IMG/VR virus record: IMGVR_UViG_3300006750_000052
Location: 1 to 29,284 of that record
Length of the DNA: 29,284 bases
From: a virus
Strand: one strand, 5' to 3'
In this document: positions 24,646 through 29,230 of the stretch, piece after piece
Position numbering within the stretch: the stretch's first letter is position 1
How the letters are laid out: every line of letters starts with the position of its first letter
The notes under the pieces: model-generated
What the model was told of the DNA's origin: nothing
The model's database searches: none
What the model saw: the letters and a program-made list of their open reading frames with translations, nothing else
Translations under genes and position numbers: made by a program

Positions 24646-24948
24646 TTGCCCCTTTCGGTGGCAGATTATCAAAATGCTACTTATTGGGTGATAAGGAAAG
24701 TAGCCACCCCCAGTTAACTACTTACGCAGCTAACGCAAACACTTCATCGTTTGCAGTTGTGTTGTTGCAGTAACGTTGCTTCCCCACGATTCTCCTGATA
24801 GCCTTTCTTAGCCTGTCGAACCTAGATCACCCCCCATAATCTTTGTGCTCAGTTGCACACTATCATTAGAATTTGGTTGGTGGAGGTGTCGGGATTTGCA
24901 CCCGAGTCCACACTAATATTATACTACCTATCAACGAATTTAAAAAAT
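24646..24948 (-). ncRNA. ssrA: Circularly permuted (two-piece) tmRNA
   Basis: Read on the minus strand, the 3' part comes first. The acceptor piece has GTGGAC, a T-arm (TCGGG-TGCAAAT-CCCGA) and an acceptor strand CACCTCC-A-CCA ending at 24878. A 43-base intervening stretch holds a hairpin (TGTGC/GCACA). The coding piece begins about 24834 with GGGGGTGATCTAGGTTCGACAGG, the tmRNA 5' signature. The two acceptor strands pair over all 7 bp with G3-U70, the alanine identity pair. The tag frame (24722-24754) encodes ANDEVFALAA. After it comes an H-type pseudoknot: 24705-24709 with 24686-24690, and 24698-24704 with 24676-24682. A P2-like pairing (CTATC in the coding piece with GATAG at 24928-24932) joins the pieces. 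Outer ends are approximate. Role: rescue of stalled ribosomes and tagging for proteolysis. Confidence 0.93.
24722..24754 (-). other. tmRNA tag reading frame (ANDEVFALAA, stop)
   Basis: Resume codon GCA at 24754, ten codons, then TAA. The encoded tag ANDEVFALAA differs from the E. coli ANDENYALAA only at the two middle residues and ends in the LAA degron recognised by ClpXP, so tagged proteins should be degraded by the host. Confidence 0.88.
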
Positions 24949-25092
24949 TCAATTAGAAGGTACATCATCTACTTCAATAATTTGTTGTTCTATAAGGTAC
25001 CCTATGGTTGCTACAATACCTGTTTTCCTGCCCAAGGCGTAGCTAGAAATTCCGCAGCCCAATACAACTAATATAAATAGTATTTCAAACAT
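24949..25092 (-). CDS. Small membrane protein, 47 residues
   Basis: One N-terminal hydrophobic helix (EILFILVVLGCGISSYALG), a basic step (RKTG), a second weakly hydrophobic stretch and an acidic tail (EVDDVPSN). AGAGGAC ribosome site before ATG 25092. Its stop codon directly abuts the start of the tmRNA acceptor piece, and both lie behind promoter P6, so the tmRNA is probably cut from a transcript that also carries this gene. Function unknown. Confidence 0.65.
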   Translation of the reverse strand: MFEILFILVVLGCGISSYALGRKTGIVATIGYLIEQQIIEVDDVPSN

Positions 25093-25124
25093 AGTGTCCT
25101 CTTTTTTCAATTTTCAGATATACT

Positions 25125-25153
25125 ATTATACAACTATAGAGATAAAAAGTCAA
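25125..25153 (-). promoter_or_regulatory. Sigma70-type promoter P6 (47-residue gene, tmRNA, sHSP)
   Basis: TTCTTGACT, 17 bases, TATAAT on the minus strand. It lies 23 bases after the terminator of the large noncoding RNA, so the tmRNA unit is transcribed separately from that RNA. Confidence 0.87.
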
Positions 25154-25164
25154 GAAATTTTTTT

Positions 25165-25210
25165 AGAAGAATAGAAAATCCCCCTAACAGCGGGAGCTAT
25201 TAAGGGGATT
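25165..25210 (-). terminator. Intrinsic terminator of the large noncoding RNA
   Basis: On the minus strand a ~15-bp stem (AATCCCC at 25210-25204 with GGGGATT at 25183-25177, continued by TTAATAGC with GCTGTTA) and a 4-base loop TCCC, followed by TTTTCTATTCTTC. Orientation fits RNA coming from 25846 leftwards. Confidence 0.88.
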
Positions 25211-25846
25211 AAAAAGGAACTGAAGGTCAAGTGGCCCTTCTAATGCGTGTTCCAACACAGCCTTTGTTTCATTCCCACTTAATTATATTAAGGGGGGTAG
25301 GTATAGTGTGTTTGCTTCACTACTGAATTTTTTCTCGCAGATCTACGTTCCTAAGCAGAGTGGTGTATTCAGAAGACCAGAGATTATGCCACTTATCTCA
25401 AAGTACCTATCGCTTATCTTTAGCGTCCCCCCGATAGGAGTTAGACGTTTTTGACCCTATCATCTTCACCCTAGGAAAGAATGAGTACGAGGGTCGGAGG
25501 GATTACTATATAGCGTTGTTCCCACCACTATTATCCGCTATTTGCAAGTAGCCATATATAGATTTCAGACTGTACAATACGTCTCCATAAAGGTGATGTC
25601 GCCTCCGTCTGATGAGCCGAGCGATCCAGAGTTTATACTCAGATAACGCCTTGCTGAGTCCTTAACCTTCCCGTTTTTTCAAACGAAGCAGAAGAAAAAG
25701 CAACCGGTGTGCCACCACTTGATTCCTTCGCCCAACGTATGATTGGTTGGGGATGGGTAAGTAAGTCGGCAAGTGGCGAACATCTTCTAGCGTTCGGCCG
25801 AAGCCCATGTTAGCGGTATGGGGCCACTTGCCTAGCACCTGATTAA
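25165..25846 (-). ncRNA. Large structured noncoding RNA candidate (~680 nt)
   Basis: No credible gene, but dense local folding on the minus strand that ends in a strong terminator. Stems of 5-10 bp that I can pair: 25823-25832/25768-25777 (10 bp, enclosing 25804-25808/25818-25822 and 25778-25781/25792-25795 plus a cUUCGg loop), 25731-25736/25746-25751, 25637-25642/25654-25659, 25506-25512/25555-25561, 25453-25458/25490-25495, 25406-25411/25433-25438, 25380-25384/25395-25399, 25323-25328/25367-25372, 25304-25308/25318-25322, 25278-25283/25287-25292, and a long-range 8 bp 25715-25722/25227-25234. It follows a 76-residue gene behind promoter P7. Size, phage origin and a tRNA-like neighbour recall the GOLLD and ROOL ornate RNAs; I cannot confirm membership. 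Confidence 0.78.
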
Positions 25847-25855
25847 TCAAGTGCT
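25834..25855 (-). other. Hairpin at the start of the noncoding RNA region
   Basis: AGCAC/GTGCT arms continued by TTGATT/AATCAG, about 9 bp with one G-U. It contains the stop codon of the 76-residue gene. No T-run follows, so it is not a terminator. It may be where the mRNA ends and the structured RNA begins, perhaps a processing site. Its 5' strand (CACTTGATT) is also complementary to AATCAAGTG at 25716-25724, which allows an alternative fold. Confidence 0.6.
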
Positions 25856-26077
25856 TAATAAAATATTGTCTAATACATTCTGTGCCTGGAGCTTTCTTTC
25901 AGCATCCTTGTAGAGTTCACTCTTCTTGGCTGCTCCAACTTTTTTTATTAACCAAGCGATGTCTGCAGGAGGTGAATCGTTCATCAGCATTATGTATGCG
26001 ATGGCTCCTTCTTTACTACAGCCTTCTTGCAACATACCTGAGTATATCATAAGTATTTCGAATTGGTTTTTTGTCAT
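25847..26077 (-). CDS. Small hypothetical protein
   Basis: 76 residues from ATG at 26077 (GGGAG ribosome site; a longer reading would start inside the promoter region). MTKNQFEILMIYSGMLQEGCSKEGAIAYIMLMNDSPPADIAWLIKKVGAAKKSELYKDAERKL... is helical. It is the first leftward gene after the divergent promoters, so it is expressed very early and upstream of the structured RNA. Not recognised. Confidence 0.7.
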   Translation of the reverse strand: MTKNQFEILMIYSGMLQEGCSKEGAIAYIMLMNDSPPADIAWLIKKVGAAKKSELYKDAERKLQAQNVLDNILLST

Positions 26078-26103
26078 CGTTGTTTCTCCCAGAAAGTTCA
26101 TAT

Positions 26104-26132
26104 ATTATACGGAAAAATAAGCAAGATGTCAA
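26104..26132 (-). promoter_or_regulatory. Sigma70-type promoter P7 (leftward, start of leftward region)
   Basis: TTATTGACA, 17 bases, TATAAT on the minus strand. Drives the 76-residue gene and most likely the large noncoding RNA. Back-to-back with P8, with 56 bases between the two -35 boxes. Confidence 0.86.
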
Positions 26133-26188
26133 TAATTTTTTTAAGCCAGGGTTAAAATAATTTTTTAACGCCTAACTAAAATAATTTC

Positions 26189-26217
26189 TTGACAATACAG
26201 GTGAAATTTAGTATAAT
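26189..26217 (+). promoter_or_regulatory. Sigma70-type promoter P8 (rightward region)
   Basis: TTCTTGACA, 17 bases, TATAAT on the plus strand. The expected start of RNA (about 26224) lies only about 3 bases before the ATG at 26227, so the first gene would be read from a nearly leaderless mRNA. Confidence 0.86.
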
Positions 26218-26226
26218 TATCCCATA

Positions 26227-26400
26227 ATGAAAAAAAGACCGTGGACAGTAGAAGAAAAACAAATACTGAAAGATAACTATGGAGTTTTACCACTAAAGGA
26301 CTTATTAGAACTACTTCCAAGTCGCACAGAAAATTCTATTTATAAACAAGTTTCATACCTACGACAAAGAGGATGGACGTTTGGACAAGCACAAATTTAA
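26227..26400 (+). CDS. Small Myb/SANT-like DNA-binding protein
   Basis: 57 residues: MKKRPWTVEEKQILKDNYG, then LPLKDLLELLPSRTENSIYKQVSYLRQRGWTFG, the layout of a minimal homeodomain-like HTH (W-T-x-E-E start, R-T-x-N-S-I recognition helix, R-x-R-G-W end). It matches the modules in the HTH proteins at 14728 and 18680. First rightward gene, directly behind P8 with no ribosome site. Likely an early regulator of the divergent promoters, by inference. Confidence 0.75.
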   Translation: MKKRPWTVEEKQILKDNYGVLPLKDLLELLPSRTENSIYKQVSYLRQRGWTFGQAQI

Positions 26401-26429
26401 CGAAAAATTTTTTAAAGGACAACCGAACT

Positions 26430-26702
26430 ATGACAACGAAAAAGAGACGAAGGGCTTCCAAGAAAAGCCTGGGCAGAGAAGGCCACCCACATGGTGGGAA
26501 CGGCTTACACGATGGAATGGGTCGCGCATTAAAACAGTTACAAGCTCACGAACAGGGCAAAAACACAAAGCTGTTCACAGAAAGCGGTAATTATCGAATT
26601 ACTGACAAAGCTGGTAATATAGACCCTATGTACTTTATTAATTTGGCTAGAAAAGAGAAACGTAATAAGGAAAAAAATGCCAAAAGTATTAGTACGAAAT
26701 AA
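26430..26702 (+). CDS. Small basic hypothetical protein
   Basis: 90 residues: very basic start (MTTKKRRRASKKSLGREGHPHGGNGLHDGMGRALKQLQ), then NYRITDKAGNIDPMYFINLARKEKRNKEKN. Probably binds nucleic acid or the ribosome; it sits directly before bS21 and overlaps it by 26 bases. I prefer ATG at 26430 (AAGGA upstream) to an ATG at 26373 that would run back into the HTH gene. A competing frame at 26381-26590 looks less natural. Confidence 0.6.
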   Translation: MTTKKRRRASKKSLGREGHPHGGNGLHDGMGRALKQLQAHEQGKNTKLFTESGNYRITDKAGNIDPMYFINLARKEKRNKEKNAKSISTK

Positions 26703-26868
26703 TAATATTGATGCCGCCATTCGTGTATTCAAACGAAAGGTTACTGATAGCGGAATATTAATGGACTACAAAGATAGGCAATATTTTGAGAAGAAGTCCG
26801 CTAGACTTAACCGCAATAAAAGAGCTGCCGTAGTTAGAGAACAAAGGAGACAAAGCAAGGATGGATAA
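26677..26868 (+). CDS. rpsU: Ribosomal protein bS21
   Basis: 63 residues matching bacterial S21 along its length: VLVRNNNIDAAIRVFKRKVTDSGIL (S21 N-terminal part with the FKR motif), then the YKDRQYFEKKSARLNRNKRAAVVREQRR basic helix. bS21 is the last, loosely held small-subunit protein and helps mRNA start selection near the anti-Shine-Dalgarno. Phage copies are known, including in pelagiphage HTVC008M, and can replace the host protein. Ribosome site AAGGA 5 bases before ATG. Followed, with an 8-base overlap, by a MazG-type gene. Confidence 0.88.
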   Translation: MPKVLVRNNNIDAAIRVFKRKVTDSGILMDYKDRQYFEKKSARLNRNKRAAVVREQRRQSKDG

Positions 26869-27121
26869 ACTTGACCAAAAGACTCGTGAACTTATGACTT
26901 GTACTTCCGAAGAATGTGGAGAATTAGTACAAGCCTGTATGAAGGTTGTGAGATATGGGCTAGAAAAACCTAAAGTTGATGCACTACTTGAAGAGGTAGG
27001 CGATGTACAATGTTTAATAGATTTAATGGTAGAACACGGTCTGTTGAATCTGAAAGATATCGAAAGACGTATAATTACTAAACGTGATAAATTAAAAAAA
27101 TGGAGCAGTCTTTGTGACTAA
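26861..27121 (+). CDS. MazG-like NTP pyrophosphatase (short form)
   Basis: 86 residues of the all-alpha NTP pyrophosphatase superfamily: EECGELVQACMKVVRYG (E17, E18, E21) and LLEEVGDVQCLIDLM (E44, E45, D48), the E-E-x-x-E and E-x-x-D metal motifs. Hydrolyses nucleoside triphosphates to monophosphates; in phages it is thought to clean or balance the nucleotide pool or lower (p)ppGpp effects. First of two such genes in a row. Confidence 0.82.
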   Translation: MDKLDQKTRELMTCTSEECGELVQACMKVVRYGLEKPKVDALLEEVGDVQCLIDLMVEHGLLNLKDIERRIITKRDKLKKWSSLCD

Positions 27122-27509
27122 TTACGAGAAAGTTAGACAGTTTATGGTTACGTTCGGCCAAGAGGTTAAAGATAAGCCAAAATTGAGCAATCTTAGCACT
27201 TGTAGGCTGCGCTTAGCACTCATAGAAGAAGAAATAGGAGAGCTGCAAGACGCTCTAGTAAACGATGATCTAGTAGGCACAGCAGATGCATTAGCTGATA
27301 TACTTTATGTTGTTTATGGAGCTGCTGCAGCTTTTGGTATCGGAATTGATGAAATATTCGATGAGGTACACGATAGTAATATGAGCAAACTAGATGAGGA
27401 TGGAACCCCCATTTATAATAAAATTGGCAAAGTAATGAAAGGGCCAAACTATTTTAAGCCTAAGATAGCAACTTTGTTACTAAAGCAGAAAGGTTTGGTC
27501 TGGAAGTGA
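27114..27509 (+). CDS. All-alpha NTP pyrophosphatase (MazG/HisE-like)
   Basis: 131 residues. GTG start at 27114 with GGAG 8 bases upstream. Motifs: RLALIEEEIGELQDAL (E38-E40, E43) and TADALADILYVVYGAA (D58, D62), followed by FDEVHDSNMSKLDEDGTPIYN and KGPNYFKP as in phosphoribosyl-ATP pyrophosphohydrolase-like phage proteins. A different sub-branch from the preceding gene, so probably a different substrate. Overlaps it by 8 bases. Confidence 0.85.
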   Translation: MTNYEKVRQFMVTFGQEVKDKPKLSNLSTCRLRLALIEEEIGELQDALVNDDLVGTADALADILYVVYGAAAAFGIGIDEIFDEVHDSNMSKLDEDGTPIYNKIGKVMKGPNYFKPKIATLLLKQKGLVWK

Positions 27510-27700
27510 GAGAAGCCATACTCAAAAAGGAAATAAATAATGAGTCGGGGCTTAGAGGCCCCGATACAATCACACGTATCAAGCTTTTTGACGAGCAAGG
27601 CATTTTAATACACGAATTAAGGGAGAACTATTATGTTATGGCTAAAAAGACTGCGAGATTATGGGTTGCAGAAGGTCGGGTGTTTAACAAATCCGGCTAG
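27506..27700 (+). CDS. Small hypothetical protein
   Basis: 64 residues. GTG start overlaps the upstream stop (GTGA). Sequence MREAILKKEINNESGLRGPDTITRIKLFDEQGILIHELRENYYVMAKKTARLWVAEGRV suggests a small beta-strand then helix protein. Its end overlaps the next gene by 68 bases. Not recognised. Confidence 0.6.
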   Translation: MREAILKKEINNESGLRGPDTITRIKLFDEQGILIHELRENYYVMAKKTARLWVAEGRVFNKSG

Positions 27701-27866
27701 GCGTGTCTATATTAGAGTTAATAGCACTCCATTAGGTAGGTATTACGGGGCTGTTCTTTATGAGAATGGCATTCACATTCACACTATTGGGATGGAAACT
27801 TATGACCAAGAACGAATCGACAGAATCAAAGAATCCTGGGAAGTTCACGGAACTTTCGTACGATGA
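27633..27866 (+). CDS. Small hypothetical protein
   Basis: 77 residues from ATG at 27633, which has a GGGAG site upstream. Basic N-terminus (MLWLKRLRDYGLQK), then a beta-rich part (RRVYIRVNSTPLGRYYGAVLYENGIHIHTIGMETYDQERIDRIKES). The overlap of 68 bases with the preceding frame makes the exact start uncertain; the second half is the more convincing part. Confidence 0.55.
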   Translation: MLWLKRLRDYGLQKVGCLTNPARRVYIRVNSTPLGRYYGAVLYENGIHIHTIGMETYDQERIDRIKESWEVHGTFVR

Positions 27867-28014
27867 GTGGTTAGGTCTCCACGAAGATGAACTCTATATT
27901 GAGTTTATGGAAACAGGGGCCTACTACGAGATGGATGAAGAGGATTGGTTAGAGAAGAAGTATGAGGAATATGAAAACAGTCAACTTAAAGATACAATTA
28001 GAAGTTACGGATAA
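27802..28014 (+). CDS. Small acidic hypothetical protein
   Basis: 70 residues from ATG 27802 (GGA site 5 bases upstream). Strongly acidic centre and end (ELSYDEWLGLHEDELYIEFMETGAYYEMDEEDWLEKKYEEYEN), which could mimic nucleic acid, as in DNA-mimic anti-restriction proteins; that is speculation from charge alone. Overlaps neighbours on both sides. Confidence 0.55.
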   Translation: MTKNESTESKNPGKFTELSYDEWLGLHEDELYIEFMETGAYYEMDEEDWLEKKYEEYENSQLKDTIRSYG

Positions 28015-28207
28015 TGAAACCAAGGTTGACTGGATACAAAAAGCTATCCAGGATTGCCTAGTTGTTGAGGAAGGCGAGAAAATTAATATTTTTAGCGTAA
28101 TTCCTGAGCCGCTTAGGTTCACAATGGAACTTCATCCCACTGAGCATGATGAGTCTGATGACATAGAAGATGTCAAAACTATAACAGCTTATGGGAACTT
28201 TGATTAA
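27971..28207 (+). CDS. Small hypothetical protein
   Basis: 78 residues from ATG 27971 (GAGGAA upstream). MKTVNLKIQLEVTDNETKVDWIQKAIQDCLVVEEGEKINIFSVIPEPL is an alternating beta-alpha-beta pattern of the kind seen in small ferredoxin-like folds. Acidic C-terminus. Overlaps the preceding gene by 44 bases. No family name. Confidence 0.6.
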   Translation: MKTVNLKIQLEVTDNETKVDWIQKAIQDCLVVEEGEKINIFSVIPEPLRFTMELHPTEHDESDDIEDVKTITAYGNFD

Positions 28208-28208
28208 T

Positions 28209-28412
28209 ATGAAAATACCCGTAACACTAAATGGGCTTCAAGTCAATTATGTAGTAACCCAATCACTACGTAAGAGCATGGAGCTTTGTGACACTTTTGA
28301 TAAGGACAACGAAGCCGCTAAAGAGATGAAACTCTGTTTACAAACTGTACTTAACCTTTATGAGCAGGTAACTGTGGATCAAATAAAGAAAAAAAGTAAC
28401 TGGGGAGAATAG
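28209..28412 (+). CDS. Small hypothetical protein
   Basis: 67 residues from ATG 28209, directly after the upstream stop; an ATG six codons earlier is possible. MKIPVTLNGLQVNYVVTQSLRKSMELCDTFDKDNEAAKEMKLCLQTVLNLYEQV: a short strand then helices. Not recognised. The strong GGGGAG site of the next gene lies in its last codons. Confidence 0.6.
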   Translation: MKIPVTLNGLQVNYVVTQSLRKSMELCDTFDKDNEAAKEMKLCLQTVLNLYEQVTVDQIKKKSNWGE

Positions 28413-28414
28413 TG

Positions 28415-28642
28415 ATGAAATGGTTAAAGAATCTAATCAGATTTGGAGGAACATCTGTGGAGCACTCTGAAAATACTACTACTATTGATGTGATGAGGGA
28501 TGACATCAATCCTTCTGAAATTACTATTGAGAACGCGTACAAAACTAGGTGGGTTTGGTATCATATCATACTCGCACTAGAAATTTTAATGACAAACTTT
28601 TTATTACTGGCAATTTTAGTTATCCTAGCGGTGAGATTATGA
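28415..28642 (+). CDS. Small C-terminally anchored membrane protein
   Basis: 75 residues from ATG 28415 (GGGGAG, 7 bases). Amphipathic start (MKWLKNLIRFGG), polar middle, then a hydrophobic C-terminal segment (VWYHIILALEILMTNFLLLAILVILAV). Starts a chain of four tiny genes linked by ATGA or short overlaps. Function unknown. Confidence 0.6.
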   Translation: MKWLKNLIRFGGTSVEHSENTTTIDVMRDDINPSEITIENAYKTRWVWYHIILALEILMTNFLLLAILVILAVRL

Positions 28643-28740
28643 GTCCGAAAGAAGTTATAATGATAGTAGCAATGACTGCCTTACTTACTTTAATGCTTAC
28701 TTTAGAGCTGGTGAAGTTTTTTTGGGTTTATGTGCTATGA
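28639..28740 (+). CDS. Tiny membrane peptide, 33 residues
   Basis: ATG overlaps the upstream stop (ATGA). MSPKEVIMIVAMTALLTLMLTLELVKFFWVYVL: one transmembrane helix. Supported by coupling on both sides rather than by homology. Confidence 0.5.
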   Translation: MSPKEVIMIVAMTALLTLMLTLELVKFFWVYVL

Positions 28741-28811
28741 AGATCGTTACTTTATATATGATAGCATATAGCATTGCATTAGTAGCGGCTGTATACTGGT
28801 TTATGATATGA
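28737..28811 (+). CDS. Tiny membrane peptide, 24 residues
   Basis: ATGA-coupled to the previous and to the next gene. MKIVTLYMIAYSIALVAAVYWF: one transmembrane helix and little else. Very short, so the call rests on the unbroken chain of overlaps. Confidence 0.4.
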   Translation: MKIVTLYMIAYSIALVAAVYWFMI

Positions 28812-28975
28812 GATTGTTACTTATATCAGCAGTTTTCCTGGTTAGCTGTGAAGCACCAATTCTCTACTCCGATAAGCAAGAATTTGACTGGGTAGAGCCA
28901 GTAATTTTTCAACACGATCTAAGAGCGTGCAGAACTCAACACATATGCACGGCTGAGGAGTTATTTGATGGATGA
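28808..28975 (+). CDS. Small putative lipoprotein, 55 residues
   Basis: Signal segment MRLLLISAVFLVSC with lipobox LVSC (C14), then a polar domain with a second Cys pair (LRACRTQHIC). ATGA-coupled upstream. Exported, Gram-negative type. Second lipoprotein-like gene outside the lysis block (the other is at 12773). Confidence 0.6.
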   Translation: MRLLLISAVFLVSCEAPILYSDKQEFDWVEPVIFQHDLRACRTQHICTAEELFDG

Positions 28976-29096
28976 TATATTAGGAGAAATCGTTTTTTGG
29001 ACAATGATAGGATTTGGACTTACTTTATTAACTAGCACCTGGGCAGACCTATTTTTCGTAATGCTAATGGTATCAGCTAAAGCATATATAAAGTAA
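28968..29096 (+). CDS. Small membrane protein, 42 residues
   Basis: GAGGAG ribosome site 7 bases before ATG 28968; overlaps the lipoprotein end by 8 bases. MDDILGEIVFWTMIGFGLTLLTSTWADLFFVMLMVSAKAYIK: one or two hydrophobic helices. Last gene of the chain. Confidence 0.6.
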   Translation: MDDILGEIVFWTMIGFGLTLLTSTWADLFFVMLMVSAKAYIK

Positions 29097-29097
29097 A

Positions 29098-29142
29098 TTT
29101 TAGTTACTGAAACCCTACTAAAACCCAGGGTACAATCCCCTG
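29098..29142 (+). other. Two-hairpin RNA element after the membrane-peptide operon
   Basis: First stem 29098-29104 with 29117-29123 (7 bp, TTTTAGT/ACTAAAA). Second stem 29126-29130 with 29138-29142 (CAGGG/CCCTG) with a 7-base loop TACAATC that resembles a tRNA T-arm. The first loop contains CCCT, complementary to AGGG of the second stem. No T-run follows, so it is not a standard terminator. May be an end-stabilising structure or a decayed tRNA 3' half. Confidence 0.4.
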
Positions 29143-29156
29143 CTCAAAAATAAAAC

Positions 29157-29185
29157 TTTACTTCTGCCATAATGCATGGTATAAT
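29157..29185 (+). promoter_or_regulatory. Weaker sigma70-type promoter P9
   Basis: TTTACT, 17 bases, TATAAT on the plus strand. The -35 box differs from the common set and the TTC before it is missing, so it is less certain. It stands before the partial gene at the window end. Confidence 0.5.
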
Positions 29186-29230
29186 AAATACTAAATTTGA
29201 TTAGTTAATAAAGTCATTTGAATAACCGTC

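Noticed and set aside
24878-24920. A stand-alone tRNA 3' half
   Set aside because: The T-arm and CCA pair with the downstream GGGGGTG of the tmRNA coding piece; no anticodon arm is present, so it is the acceptor piece of the permuted tmRNA.
24918-24923. TATAAT on the minus strand inside the tmRNA acceptor piece
   Set aside because: No -35 box at 16-18 bases; it lies in the predicted P2 region. P6 upstream is a full promoter.
24853-25071. 72-codon plus-strand open frame
   Set aside because: Antisense to the tmRNA acceptor piece and the 47-residue gene, against the direction of the region, with no ribosome site.
25600-25660. Hammerhead-ribozyme-like CTGATGAG
   Set aside because: No GAAA-containing partner strand and no matching stems I-III at the required spacing.
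25662-25850. 62-codon open frame on the minus strand (MINQVLGKW...)
   Set aside because: It lies inside the heavily folded RNA, its residues simply translate the stem sequences, it has no ribosome site, and its start is inside a hairpin.
26381-26590. 69-codon plus-strand frame (MDKHKFNEKF...)
   Set aside because: Competes with the 90-residue frame at 26430 that connects tightly to bS21; no ribosome site of its own. Not fully excluded.
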